From the NCBI GenBank assembly GCA_010645155.1, contig CM021321.1, forward strand, positions 2,906,538 to 2,970,537: a stretch of DNA of 64,000 nucleotides, in the 5' to 3' direction. Both the position numbers and the translations under genes were made by a program. Source of the stretch: Tigriopus japonicus (lineage: Eukaryota; Arthropoda; Copepoda; Harpacticoida; Harpacticidae). The stretch's first letter is position 1; each line of letters opens with the position of its first letter. Positions 12,038 through 25,176 of this stretch are shown here, one piece after another. The notes below the pieces were generated by a model that saw only the letters and a list, made by a program, of their open reading frames with translations, did not search any database and was not told the origin of the DNA.

Positions 12038-12275
12038 AGGGGACGTGGCGTCGTGGTTAGCGCAGTTTCCTATAGTCAGAGAGGTCCCAGGTTCGATTCT
12101 CCTCCCCGACCTTTCTCAAGGAAACTTTTAGACGTTAATCCACACCCACAGACGGAGAACCATTCTGATACCGGACATGAGATTGCCTATTGGAACAATT
12201 TGGGCGACGTGATGACTGGCTTCGCTGGCCGGGCGAGGCTCAACCCTCCCATCTTAGCACCAATACTCCCCCCAA
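12038..12275 (+). mobile_element. tRNA-derived SINE
   Basis: The head folds roughly like a tRNA: GGGGACG at the start against CCTCCCC at about 12101-12107. It has an A-box-like TGGCGTCGTGG (12046-12056) and a consensus B box GGTTCGATTCT (12090-12100). A tRNA-unrelated tail follows (CACCCACAGACGGAGAACCATTC...), and a diverged version of that tail recurs at 36440-36575. The lack of a clean anticodon arm and the appended tail argue against a functional tRNA gene. Confidence 0.75.
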
Positions 12276-12429
12276 AAAATGTCGTTTTGACAGTTAAATT
12301 GACGGGTTCTTTGCCGCAAATGCAACCCTTATGTTGCGCGTACTTTTTAATTTGCATCTGAATAGTTTTTTTAAACATGTCTTAATAAAAAGACGTTACT
12401 TGATTGGTTGTTAAGAAATAACAACTGAT

Positions 12430-12706
12430 AATGAATAATAGTGATGTGTTGCGAGTTGGGAGTGCTGCCATTTTTGACTCGAAGTTTAATTGCTGTTTTA
12501 AACTTTTTAACAAAAGACCTAAACAAGGACGAATATGGCAACGCTATAACCAAAATCGAGTTCGAGTTCCATCACTACTTAAAATAATGGACTTCGAGTT
12601 GGCAGTACTGCCACATTTTATTGGAAGAGTTGTAAGCTTTTTGACCCTGAAGGACCAATATGGCAACGCTATGCCAAAAATCCAACTCGAAACTCATCAG
12701 TAGTGG
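12430..12706. repeat. Two-unit degenerate repeat with inverted ends
   Basis: Two related blocks (about 12433-12577 and 12590-12706) each start with a GAGTTGG...GCTGCCA/ACTGCCA-type sequence and end near TATGGCAACGCTAT followed by a CGAGTT or ACTCGAA segment. ATAGTGATG at the left mirrors CATCACTA at 12570-12577. It resembles a small foldback element that was duplicated. No coding content seen. Confidence 0.45.
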
Positions 12707-13433
12707 ATAATGGGCGTTTCATGAAGAAAATGATTTTTTCCGCTTTTTTTTTGGTTGCCATTGGTTTGAAAACATCATTCAGTTATTAGTCTAGTGCGAG
12801 AAAAAAAAAGTTTTTTTTGGAGTCGAGCGGAGTTTCCAGACGTTTCATAGGGTAGGGTCAGCTGTTGTCGACGCGTGCAAAGAGAGAGAACAAGCTGTTT
12901 CCAGCCCTCTAGATTTTCTGCTCAACGGCAAATCAACATTTTTCTTTCAGCTCTAGATTACTGAAAGATGGCTCCAAAACAAGTTTTGGCCCGAAAAATT
13001 GGTTTAGTACGAATTGACTAAAAAATATTACTACTTTTTTTCATGAGTCGTAGTGATTGTGGTTCTGGTTGAGAAATGTGGCACCATGTAATCTCAAACT
13101 GACCAGAACCTCTTGATTTCAGTTTAAAAAATAGGGAAGTGTTAGTTTCTTTCTGGAATGTTTTCTTGTAATGAAGTTAAGATTTAAAAAACAGTTAATG
13201 CCGTTCTTTGTGGAGCTGAAGAACTAAATACGTTTATTTGGGTTCATTTTTCAAGTTTTAAATTATGTTGAAGACGTGTTTTAGGTCAACTCAATATCTA
13301 GAACAAAGCTGAAAGTCCCAAAAGAAGGCTCTTTAGTAAGGTTTGGTCAGGGATGGTTATTAATTGTAGTCAATTCCATTTTTTGGGCCAAGTAATTGTA
13401 ATCGTAATTGATTACACTTTTGGCCTTGTAATT
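12707..13433. other. Intergenic, no supported feature
   Basis: AT-rich sequence with A/T homopolymers near 12808 and 13030. A CAGGGATGG-starting, hAT-like end may lie at about 13349, but I could not pair it convincingly. Confidence 0.35.
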
Positions 13434-14083
13434 AGACATGCACAAGGTTGCTTCAAGTGAGCGTCTTAAATCATTCCGCGGGCGGCAAAACAAGGCCGTT
13501 GGCTGTGCCGAGTTGCTCAGCCCATTTTGGCGAATCCAAGTTTTTCCCATTTTAACGTGCATTTGATGATTCTAGGTCCCTGGAAACGATCGGTATTTCA
13601 CTTAAAGATACCTTGGCTGGAATTGGGTCAATAATATGCAAAAAATATTATTAGGGTGATTGATATAAAATCAAGTAAGCAAGCCTTGTGCTATTGCAAA
13701 AATAGGACTTAACAGTGATCCAAACACTAATTTAAAGATGCTGATTTATTCAGTGGGTTCCAAAGAATCGTTTCAATTTTTCAAAATACTTTGCGTACAG
13801 AGAAATGCAATATTTTTTCATGCTTCTTTCTGTTAAGATCTAATCTTTTCTGTATCATTTTCTAGCAAACAAATTGGGCATATTTTCAACCAAGTGAAAG
13901 CAGAGGGATCAAAACGTAAAATTTAGATCGTTTCCAGGGACCTAGAATCATCAAATGCTCTTTAAAATGGGAAAAACTAGGATTCGCCAAAATGGGCTGA
14001 GCAATGTAGCATAGCCAACGGCCCTGTTTTGCCGCCCGCGGAATGATTTGAAACGCTCACTTGAAGCAACCTTATACATGTCC
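13434..14083. repeat. 158-bp inverted repeat around a 334-bp spacer
   Basis: The left arm 13434-13591 and right arm 13926-14083 are reverse complements with about 13 differences by hand alignment. Both contain TCATTCCGCGGGCGGCAAAA and TTGCTCAGCCCATTTTGGCG. The arms are much more GC-rich than the spacer. This is probably a foldback transposon; transcription would give long double-stranded RNA. Confidence 0.85.
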
Positions 14084-14230
14084 CATTGACGAATTTTCAA
14101 TAACAAATGACCAATTACTTCAAAAATTAACTCAACTAATTGACCCATAGAGATGAATTTACCACTTAGAAATCATTTTTTTCATCAATTTGATCCCGCT
14201 AACAAATAGCTCATGTAATCATGAACACCA

Positions 14231-14330
14231 GAGGCTAGTTTTTTAAGCGCAAAGATCGATCTCAAGATCGAACTTACAGTACTAAAGTACGATCTTAAGA
14301 TCGATCTTTGCGTCTTAAAAAACTAGCCTC
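14231..14330. repeat. 100-bp near-perfect palindrome (hairpin)
   Basis: Two 50-bp arms starting GAGGCTAGTTTTTTAAG are reverse complements with only a few mismatches and meet at about GTACTAAAGTAC. Each arm contains AAAGATCGATCT and AAGATCG. Consistent with a tiny foldback element. No flanking target duplication is obvious. Confidence 0.85.
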
Positions 14331-16030
14331 AGATTTGTAATTTCTAAATCACTTTCAAACATTGATGTTGGATTCAAGAGGAAAAGCCTTTCACAACCAA
14401 GGCAGATAAGCACTACACAAACAAAGTTAAAAAAAAACATATTCTACGGATATTTAAAGTGTGTGTTTTCTTAGGCAGAAAAATCTGTCTTTGGAATGAT
14501 GGCAGTAATGACTTGAACGCATTAGTTCTTGAAAGTCTTTTGTTTCAATGAAACACACTATCAATTGAGCCTTTCAGTCTTTGTAAATTGCCAGTTGGTC
14601 CTTTGTTGGTTAAAAATGGCAATGCTAGTTATCTTTCATCCGTTTGGCAAGGAAAACGTGAATGGAATAAAAAAATTAATTGTCATGTAATTATTATTTA
14701 TTTATAATTGATGTCAATTACATTTCCGGACGATTTGTGATGGTAATGAATTACATTTTTCAAGTAATTGACCCAAACCTGGGTGAGATCTGACAAAAAG
14801 GTTTTGTTCTTCGCTCTTTTTCAAAGTCCTTTAAACATCTTGAGAGGCCACACTTCTTGAAGAGAATTTCTAATAATAGCGCATGGCTTAAAAGTAGTTG
14901 TTGAATGATTTTGAACAATTTCAAAACGTTCTAGGCTTGCATACTAATAGTGGAGCTTTATGTAAACATCAAATATCCCTTGATCAAAGTACTTAAAGAG
15001 AGCAAACTTCGATGGAAAGCCATGACGAGGTTCTCGGATGAGCACATTTTTAAGTAAGAAAATGATTTCTTTCTATCACTGTTGTAGTGAAATTGATTTT
15101 CATTGTTAATTTTGGAATTGAATTTTCTGAGCAAACATAGACAAAAGTTGAAAAGCAAATTTTTGAACGGAGCTATTGAGATTCGGTGTGTAAAGTTACT
15201 TCACCAGAATCTGTCAATGAGAGTAAGTAAAGCAAAAGGCTCCCACACTTTTGGGCAGACCTGTGTCAACTACTTTTCAAATGTAATTAATTGCTATTCT
15301 ACACGACACCCTCCACCTTTTTGAGTGCGGGCAAGGGCTGTCAGGGGCGGGGGTGTCTTTGCTTTGGCGCGAAACGTCAACTGCGGCCACCTTCCTGGCA
15401 CTATGAAGAAGACAACAACGACCCCGGTCAGCAACAACAACATTTTGCTGACCATCGAAGTCCAAAGACATTTTTGATGAAGTAATCTTATGATTCCGAA
15501 AACTGTCTAAACCAAAGACTTTGACTTTAAAAACATAGCAAAAAGCTTGAATATGAAAATTTTGAATGGCCAATTGAGAGTTAAAAAAACTTGTTTGGTC
15601 ATTTCTAGCCGGAAAATAGCCTTTTTGACCTTTTATAGTTGAAAATAAAACTTTTTTGGCCATTTTTCTATCTTTAGAACTTATTTTTCCGTTTCATTCA
15701 ACTTATTTTTCCGCCCTCTAGTAATTTGTAACTCCATTCTCTTTCTGCAAAGGGATTTTTAACTCCGCATTTTTAGATAAGGAATGGAAATTGTAATCCG
15801 TTACTTTTTTCGAGGAACGGCTATAGCCCTGCCGCAAAGATGGTATTACAGATTCTTGTTTTCCAACCGGTGGAGATTAAATGGAAGTTGCGTGATTTCC
15901 GAATTTCTTTTCGGATGTCGATCATAGCAGTGTGAATATCGAATTAACAAAAACTGGATCGCAAATTGAATGAACAATCAAATTAGTGCTGATGCCAAAG
16001 AGAATGTGTTCCATGGATATTTGGTGTGAT
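14331..16030. other. Intergenic, one GC-rich patch
   Basis: Mostly AT-rich with no gene signal. A GC-rich patch at about 15310-15450 contrasts with its surroundings, but none of its frames shows a domain I recognise. Confidence 0.35.
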
Positions 16031-16039
16031 AAGTGGAAA

Positions 16040-16343
16040 AAACAGGCCAACTAAATTTGGCCATTTGAAATCGGCCGAAAGAGGGCTTAACAGAAACCGA
16101 AACCGAAAGCAACTGACAACAAAATTATATGGATACAAAATTCACTTAGCAAATTCAAATTATTCATGTGTTTGATGTTGGATAATCGCCAATTTAGTAA
16201 GTCGGAAAACTTAAATTTCATAAGTTTTTGGACAAAAAAGCTTCGATTTTGCTTCGTATTGCATCACTGCTTTCGGTTACGGTAGGCATAGCTGAAGCCA
16301 AAACCGAAATTCAGGCCGAAAGCAGTTTTGTACCAACACTGAC
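16040..16343. mobile_element. Diverged hAT-like element of the ACCGAA family
   Basis: Contains TCGGCCGAAAGAGGGCTTAA followed by repeated ACCGAA units, and a mirrored GGCCGAAAGCAG block near the right end, in the same order as the intact copy at 29162-29489. The termini are eroded and no target duplication is clear. Confidence 0.6.
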
Positions 16344-16358
16344 GGTAGTAAAACCTAA

Positions 16359-16817
16359 AGCACTATAACAACATAGTACGGTCATAATGTGCGCCATCTA
16401 GTGGATTTCAGGCGGCAACAGCTCGCAATTCCCATGATACACATTTTTTTGAAGATTGCAACGGTCAACCATCAGTTTTGGACGAACTAAAGTGCCTCAA
16501 ATGTTGACTGAGTGTTGTTGAGGGGTCTGTGGTGGTTTTTGGTTGAAATTATTGGTAAAATCCCTTTCAAATTGGCATGGAAACCTGACTACTGAAAAGG
16601 TAATTCAGGCATTATCTATGCCAAAATTCATCAAAAAAGCACTTAAGGTTCTATTTGGAGTTCCATCATCAACATTAATGGCACTTAAGTTTGTCGAAAA
16701 AAGTTGAATGACCGTTGCAATCTTCAAAAATATGTGTATCGTGGGAACTGCGAGCTGTTGACGCATGAAATCCGCGAGATGGCGCACTTTATGAACGTAC
16801 TCTGTTATTATAGTGCT
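16359..16817. mobile_element. Foldback MITE (GTGCGCCATCT family), full copy
   Basis: Left and right ends of about 110 bp are inverted copies: GCACTATAA, then GTACGGTCAT or GTACGTTCAT, then GTGCGCCATCT, CAACAGCTCGC, GATACACAT and GAAGATTGCAACGGTC. The unique centre is about 230 bp and non-coding. Related copies lie at 54183-54500 and 60797-61027. Confidence 0.8.
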
Positions 16818-17172
16818 CTAGTAAACCCTTTATTTCAAAGTTGTTGACTTTTACTTGACAACGTCCATTCTTTTCTGTTTTGTGGTTCCCAAAAATCTAT
16901 TTCCTGGTCAGCTGACTGAGCTGACTGAGATCAGCCAAGAACTCCTTTATTCTTGAGTGTTACTAGCATCAGGGTCCCGTAACAAACAGCTGACTGGGAG
17001 GTCATAATACATGAAACTGGGAGGTCACCCTACTAAAACAGCTCCCAAAATTTTACCCTGACACAAAAGTTTGACCTATTTTCGAACTTCTCAATGTTTA
17101 TTGGACACCACAGACCAAGTCCCAGACAACTCAGTTCTAGCTGAATATCTGGACTGACTCTGAGACGCAAAC

Positions 17173-17650
17173 CGTAGATAAATAAAATAGAGATATCTCA
17201 ATTTTGACGTCGCCAAAACCGCCCTCTACGAGGGATTACCTAACAACATTGTTAAAATGATGGTTTCATTAGGAACGTCATAGAGGGCACTACCTTGTTT
17301 GGAAGGCAAATATCTTTCTTGAAGTTTGATTCTCAGAGTCAATCCAGAAAATACAGCCTAAGTCATTTAGAGGTCACGGATCAAGCAACTGTCGCCGTCG
17401 TCTACCTGCTTAGCTAGAACTCAGAAGCCTTGAGCTGGTCTGTGCGCAAACTTCATGAAGGATAATAGCGTTACACACAACGCAACGCACTCTATGAGCT
17501 TCATCATAAACCACCGCTTTCAAGAATAACTCTATAGAGTTATAGGTAATCCTAGAGCACTATTTTTATTATAGGGCCCCTTGTAATCCCTTCCAGAGGG
17601 TGCTTTTGGGCGCCGTCGAAATTGAGATATCTTAAATTAATTTATCTATG
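17173..17650. mobile_element. MITE with TAGATAAAT ends, copy 1
   Basis: Terminal inverted repeats: TAGATAAATAAAATAGAGAT at the left and the mirror ...ATTTATCTATG at the right, with AATTTTGACGTCG / CGTCGAAATT just inside. The interior matches the copy beginning at 29559. No coding capacity seen. Confidence 0.75.
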
Positions 17651-20600
17651 TTGGACACGTAAGAACTAAAATTTTGTTTAATAACGCGAAAAGGTGACAC
17701 GTTATTTCTATTTTCCTGTTTGCGCTTAAAGGTCTCTTATTATATTGTTTACTCTATAACTCTGAAAAAATAAAATGAAAAATAAAAGCCCACTAAACAC
17801 AAGTAAGTTCACATTTGGAGACGAATGTAATGAGCTTGTCCCCTACTTGAAGTTATCATTGTCATCGTTACTACCTATGTCGTTCAGATTTTAGTTAGTG
17901 AAAACCTTGACTTCAAGTCTAGAATCTTTTTTTATTAATCCAAATGGAACATACATGTTTATAGGTGCCATCCTTAGGGGTTGATAAGATAAAAAGTGTT
18001 TTATTCACATTGGGCAAGGATATTTGTTTATTCGATGGAAAAATGCTTCATTTTGCGATGTCATTGTTATTTTTGAAAAGCGATTGAATTGAGATGATCT
18101 GAGACACAATAGAGAGCTGAATTGATGAATTTTACAGACTATGTGAATTTTAAATCTTCGTCGACAATATCAACATATATTTCTGAGAGAGACCGCTTGA
18201 ACTTTGTTATTTGCTTTCCATCCCCATTTTATTGCTCAAGTTTTTCTCCCGACAAACAATAAGTACAAGCATATCATTCAAATGTCAAACAAAACTTTGG
18301 AGAAAATTCTCTGTGTAGTATTGGTTAGATTTTCATCATTCAACTCCCTAAGCTTTTCCTCCAAGAGGGTGTTTCGTATTGATTACTGGAAAATTGTGCA
18401 ATTTCGGTTCAACATTACGGTTATTGTAGTAGATTGGGACGATATCAAATGACAATACATATTCTTAAATAATGGTATTCTTTGCCAAGTCAAATGGAAA
18501 CACAGAGAGAGGGGGCACATTCGTGCATAATTATCCACATGATTTTTTTTACTAAAACTGCAAGTCATTCTGCAATAACGATGGGAACCACGTTTATTCA
18601 TTCATTCATTCATTGGCTCAAGTGATGGACTATTAGTTTAACAAGTTGGCTGTCTTAATTGATATCCCACAATCATTTGAACACATATCGTTGTACCTAT
18701 TCCAACATGTTGCACTCCCAACAGTTTGTTGGGCGAGGTCAAATAATTAAAACCGATCGAACAACACTCATCCATCAAACTCTGTCAAAAGTGAAAACGA
18801 TTTTTTGAATACGTCATTTTCATGCCAAAGAGCTAACCTTCGATTTTGATGAGTTCTCCCTCTCATTTCTGTGGGCGGAGAAGAGAGCTCTACTAGCATT
18901 TCAAACCCAACCCAAAAACAGATGATGAGGGGGAAACAACCGATACAGTCGTCCATGTTCGTGCCTTGTCTATTTATATTTCAACCCCACAGAGAAACGT
19001 GGCAAATTTCACATCTATACCTTATGCTCTTATTCAAATCTAGAGATCTACAGGGTGATCAGAAATCGATCAAGCGGAGAAAAAGAATCCGATGATAACG
19101 GATCAAATGTTGATTTGTCTGTCTTAAAGGGCTCAATATAAGAGCTCATGTCAGAATTCCAAGGTTGTTAGTGGTTCTCTGAATTTATGATTATGATATT
19201 GAATGGTTATTTAAAAAATAAAAATCCCGCAATTGGGATCTAGAACTTTGCACCTGAAAAACAAATTTCCCATCCATGAACCGGCCCCTTTGGATAAATT
19301 AACTCTGTCCAAGTTCTATTAAGGCTGACCATTGCAAAACATTCGTTGGAATAAATAAATACTGTCTTGTAGGATTCCATAACTCAAAAATCTTATAAAA
19401 ATGAAACATGACTATTTTCAAATGGAAGCATTTTTTGACATCTTGAAGCAATGTGAAATATTAGGAATATTGAAATCCATAATAACCACTTAAAGCTAAA
19501 ATATTTTTAAAAATTCTAAGCTTGATTTAAAAAAGTGTCTTTTATATTTTTCGATTTCAAGCATCTCCCACATCTCTATTCTTGACATTTAAACCAGCTT
19601 ACTCTAAAGTTTGCAAGTTGCAGTTGTCTTGATATTTTTTCCAAGTACCCATAGCATTCTATAACCAACGGAACATTCCAGTTTAAGTTTAACCACCCTG
19701 TAAACATAAGTGAAATAAATCACGTCGTTATCGCTTGGTAAGCGATTAACATCCAAACAAATCCCAAAAACTAACAGGGAACGGAAGTCGTTTGAGTAGG
19801 AAATACTCAAGTCAAACAATGTATGGACAAACGAATGGGTTGTGAGCGTCAATTTTACGAGTCTTCACTACAAACAAGGTCTTTAAATCCGAGGCTGTTC
19901 CCAAAAATCAAGCCAAACCACAATAGCGAATGACATTTGCACAAGCCAGCTACAGATTCGTTTTTGATACGGATTATCCCAAATCGGTCCTTTGTTGGCC
20001 TTGATTCCCTGAAAGGCCATGCATGGTAGGGGAAGAGACTGGAGGGTTCTTTATTTCTCAGTCATTAAATGGATGGTGTCGGAGAAGGCAGTCTTTTGTT
20101 TGGCACACTCGGATTGTTATGGGTTGTACGTATGTTGGCTCGCTCTTTCTGGCATTGCATGTTTTGTTGTCGTTCCCCTCCGAAAAATGTATCACGGATT
20201 TCCTTTGGTTCATTGGAACACCTTTGATCCATCCAAGCAATGTGCCAAAGTGCATGATCAAAATATTGCAACTCCTCGTATGTAAACTGTGCGTATGCTA
20301 TGATTGTTAACTTTGTTTTGTCGGTAAATACAAATAGACGTTATTTATTTTTCTTTTCAAGGAGATAATTGCTGATGTCAAAATAATGATTGACCAAACA
20401 AGACTCTTAAAATATTGGCTAATTTGATCATAGAAGATTATTAAGCACTTCAAGTCTTTCCTTCTCCGAATTACTTAAAAAGGTGAAATTGTGGCGTAAA
20501 AGGAAATCAAAGTTTAGTCTCTTTGCTCTTTCACGATTTTCATAAAGAAGGGAAATGTCTTCTTGATGAGAGAAGGTTACTGATAAAGTTTCCTATATTT

Positions 20601-23600
20601 CTTCATATTTTCGGGATTTGATGTCCAGAAAGTCCATGACAAGCAAAAGCAAGCAAAAAGACAATAATCGCTTTCTCTCTCATTTGTTTTGGGCTTTCTG
20701 ATCTTCAACTTTGGTTAACCCGACCAAAGAATGTTGCTGAGATATCGGAAATTTGCATTAATACAAAGAGTTTGATTGTCGCTCTTGTTCTCATGGAAAG
20801 AATCCTTTCCTTCTGTGCCCAAAAGCTAAGAAAAAAGGTGAAAGAAAGAGAGCTTTGTTAGCATTCTTTGTACGCCATAATTTCACCTATCATCTCTCAA
20901 TCGCGTTTGGTCCATCAATAAAAAGCAGTGATTTAAACTGTATTTTTCCAAACTCTATCCTGTTAAATAAATCCAAGTTCCTCATTTTTAGTTTATCTTC
21001 TAACTTCACTTTTACGAGAAGTTTCATTTTGTTCTTTCCTCATAATCACTCGTGGCTAAGATTGAATGGGATCCGAGCTCATTTTCGAGCTCAAGGCTGT
21101 TTGTTTCGGAATTCCCACGACACAAAAGACGTTCAGAAATAACATTCGCATGTGGGGTTAGTAAGCTGAGGTTTCTTTCTGGATTGTGTTCTTGTTTTGC
21201 AGCCTTCAATCCTTCAGAGCCTTGCTGACTGCCTTCTCGTCTTGTCGAATTGGATTGGACACATGTTTACAGTTTCTGTTTCGCGATGATTGTGAGCGAG
21301 TGAGTGAGTGTATAGGGGTCCATGTAGTACAGTACATACATAACAACGAGGCCTTGTTATGATGACATGCATAACTTTTCTCAAGCTCAGAAAATAGTGT
21401 GTGGGGCGTTACTTCTGAAGTGCTTTGTCGAGAGTCCTTGACTTGGGAGATTTTGATGGTGTCAAGGGTTTGGGCCTATTTGCTACCTCCAAACTATAGA
21501 TTTGTCCGAAACTGTTGTACCCCTCAAAATTATTGACGTTATTAACCGTTGTCAAATTTTTATACAATGTCACTACAGCACAATGTTGTCGTAGGTTTTA
21601 GGGGCTTGCAAAAGCTATAAAGAATAGTTACAAGTTATTTGACCTGATTTGGACATATTTTTATATTTCAAATTTCAAAACAATCGCATTTTGAAAATCT
21701 GCCAGTAGATTAAGGAAAAAGGATGGTAAAATCGCGTGATTTTTTAAGCACATGATATTCTTAAAATTGTTCCCAATTTGCAGTTTGTGTCTAGAAATTG
21801 AGCTCTGTTTTATTATCTTTAGATTGAGTTATTTCGACAACCAAAAACAAAAGGGCAAAATAGTGATAAAAAATTGCGAAAATTTGTAGATGTTGGGAAA
21901 TATAAAAGTAGGAACTGCTGAACCAAAATTATACTTCTCAACGGCAACACTCGGCATTTTGTCTCACCTTAACAAAAGGGGTCAAAATTAATCAAGTAGA
22001 AGCTAGGCAATGTAAAGTAGATCAACGGAGCAAAACCCATACTCGCAAGTGAATGTTTATAGATTCTTGATAGTGGGTTTGTTTGATGGTGAATCTCTTG
22101 CACATTCTTCAACATTCCTGCCCCTAACCCCTAATAAATTATAGACGAGACTGATCTGTCTTGAAGCTTGCCAAACTGAATGAAGTCGAGAATGCGGACT
22201 GAATCTGAACCAAGTATCGTTTGTTCATATCTATGTAGTGAGCCAAAGAATGATTGCAGTATGAGGGAGAGTGAGAGGAACATCAAGGGTATCATTTATC
22301 TGTAGTGGGAACGAAGGTCTTCTTTCGTGTTGTGTCTTTTGAGTGGCATGGCTAATCACGGAATTCAGCTGAAATCCCTAATGATCTTCTATCAGCGTAT
22401 CACATCTCTATTTGAACTCACTCATGATTGGTATGATGTGTCGTGACAAGAATTATTAGCACGCTAATTTTTTCCCTTCTCGCGCAAATCCATCGCCAAA
22501 CTTTGGTTGGACAAGGATTTCTTGGATTCTCTCCCCATTAGACATGACCAAAACATCAATCATGTCAATCTGCCTTCACGTAATGAGCAATCAAGAGAAT
22601 ACAGGATTCGTAAAAGGCATCTAACTCAAATTTGGCGGAGGCGTTGACGATTGCCAAAATCATGCCGGGCATAATTAACCTCGGAATTATTCGTTTTCAC
22701 GTCAGATTCTGCCAGAGCATCATCATCATCATCTATGTCTATTGGACTGGCTTATAGTGTGTGTAGGAATTACATCATGGTCGTTTTGGCCAAGGATTTT
22801 TCTGTTCCAATTCTTAAGCGCAATCCACTTTAAGCTTCGGCTGCTTCCACCATAAAAATACAATCAGACTTTTTATCAGAGTTGCTGGGAAGCGTAGTGA
22901 ATCGTGAGTCGCTTAACTCGTCCAATATAATCGTCCTCGGTACAACAGTACTAGTAGAGAAGCAAAATACGAGAGAGACCCTAGTGAGTTCCTTCTTGGC
23001 CCCATTCAAAGAAGTGCTTGGAGAATTCATGGGCCAGACTCCATAGAGATTGTTTCTAGAGTGGGCAGATTCTTGTTTTTTTATAATTCATGAAAATGTT
23101 TCTTTGCGTAAAAACAAATAAAACCGTTGTTTTAATGGATGATTATTATTTGTTCAGTTTTTGAAGTGTCTTTGAGAGTGAACACACTTTCTGAATTATC
23201 TTGAAAACCTTTTTCCATTTTGTTTTGCATTCGTGTCACTTATAAGGGCCATCATATTTAAGTAAGATGTATGGCTATTTAATTTTTATAACACTTAAAG
23301 AAGCATTCTTGAACCATATCAAAGATCAAACATTTGGTTTCGAAGTCGAAACCACCAAAATTTAGAATCCATTTTTGTGATTGTAATTTTCTTAGGTATA
23401 GGAATAAATCGTTATTTAAGAACAGTTTTACCGCTGAACTAACTATAGATCAACAATGATCTAATATATTTCGTTCTAAGAAAAAAAAAACAAATCTTAA
23501 GTTAGCAAATCTATGTTGTTTGAATCGTCTCTTTCTCCTTTTCCCACACAATACAAAATGTTCCATGGCGCCTTCTCCGAGGAAAAAAAGCTGTGCCCAA

Positions 23601-25097
23601 ACATGGAGCATTGTTATAACTTTTCCACACCTCCTAGTTCCAATTAAACTTATCGGATTTTCTAGCCTTTCTTGAATCTACTTAACCCTAACAGACCCTG
23701 AAATCCATTTCCCAATTCCTTAACAAAGCCTTGAAAGAGTCCGTCCTTGGCTCGAGTGGTCCCAGAACCATCTTTAATGGGATCGGGCCACCCGACGAGC
23801 TTCTCTGGAATAACCTCACATGGGCACACAACCAAAAGTGCGCCAGCTCTCCTCGACAACGAACGAGTGAGTCCATGTAGTAGTGTAGTATATGAATGTG
23901 AGTATACTACACACGGTTTGGCCTGAAAGCGCTCCTCTTTGCCCGTCGCTCGTTCGACGAAACGTAGGGAAAAAGAATTAGAATCTCGGATTTTTAAGGT
24001 CCGTCCGTGTGCCATGCGCAGCCTGCGGGGGAGTTATCCGTCCTTAGTCACCTTTCAAATCTCGGCTAGAGATGTGTGTGTGAGTGTTCAAGTCGCAAGG
24101 TTTCGATTCTTCAAAGTGGTGAAGGTCTTGTCTATAAATAGTGAACATGTGTGTGTGTCCCTGAATTTGGGAAATGGCCTTCGTGACTGCGAGCTCACCG
24201 CAATGAATCGGAAGGGCCTCTTTGGGAAATGAGAAAATGCTCCCATTCTAGTGATAGTTGAGGACCATCATTAGCCTTGAGTAAACAAGGCGCAACAAAA
24301 GAGAACTCTTAGTCGGCCTAAACGTATACGTAAATACTTTGGTTGGCAGTGTGCAAAATATGAAGATTATGTCGCATTTTTGTACGGAGAGAACAAGGTG
24401 CGGATTGTGTTGTTAGGCCTAGTTGAAGTGATTTGTCTCGGGTCTGATCAGCCAGATGAAACAAATTGCTGCTTTTGAGCCACGACGGGCACTCATGTGC
24501 TGGCAATTGTAGTGACTAGTGACCATGAGTGTCGTCATAAATCATTTAAGGTAAGAGAGAAAGAGCGAGTGAATCGCTGGAAATTACAGGGCTCGGCGAC
24601 GATTTTGAGACCATTGAATTCGAAATGCTGTGTATTATTTATTATTGTTTGCATTTGTGAAAGATCATTAAGATTGACGTGAAATTGATGTTAATAGTTT
24701 GTTATCCAAAAAGATTCATTTGAAACATTAAGCTCATGCATACAAAAGCAAGTTCTTCTACATCCAAGAATTTTTTATTCTTTGAAAATTAAATTGTGGT
24801 AGTGCTTAGGCTAAAAACAGGCAAAGCAAAGTCACCAAATATCATCTTATAATGTCAAGTTACATAAAGTAGAAAGACCAGGCTGTGACTTGATTTTATT
24901 TTGCCGTTTCCATGAAGTCAACGGTCTATAATAATATATATTTCAACTATTTATTTCTTGTTTTGAGACTTCAAAGTGCCTTGCATTTATATTGGGGTGT
25001 TGTAAATTTATTTTAAAAAATGTGATTGGTCAGTTTAAATGTTTTACCATGACATAAAAGGAATGAATATTAACTTGCTATTTCAATTCCCTTTTAG
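17651..25097. other. Long intergenic stretch, no supported gene
   Basis: Only short, motif-free open frames. Minor features: ATTC repeats at about 18598-18614, a CATCATCATCATC tract at about 22720, and a moderately GC-richer block at about 23560-24240. The last lies upstream of the gene at 25177 and may contain its promoter or first exon. Confidence 0.4.
24500..24550 (+). other. Candidate 3' end of a non-coding first exon
   Basis: ATTTAAG/GTAAGA at 24550/24551 is a good donor, and CCCTTTTAG at 25089-25097 is a good acceptor just before the coding exon at 25177. Joining them would place the promoter of the two-exon gene upstream of 24500. The exon's 5' limit is unknown. Confidence 0.3.
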
Positions 25098-25176
25098 ATA
25101 ACTCCATGATCAGTGCTCGCTAATTCCCAACGCACCCTGCACTTCCCAACAGTGTATTCCTGTTCGACTTGTCGAC

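Noticed and set aside
12038..12110. Functional tRNA gene
   Set aside because: A and B boxes are present but the anticodon arm does not form and a SINE tail follows.
13349..14782. A single 1.4-kb hAT-like element enclosing the inverted repeat and palindrome
   Set aside because: CAGGGATGG at the left and CCAAACCTG at the right are weakly similar inverted ends, but the flanking 8-mers do not match.
20019..20310. Overlapping frames of 88 and 95 codons as a small gene
   Set aside because: Two overlapping frames with Cys/Trp-rich composition and no motif, splice or conservation evidence.
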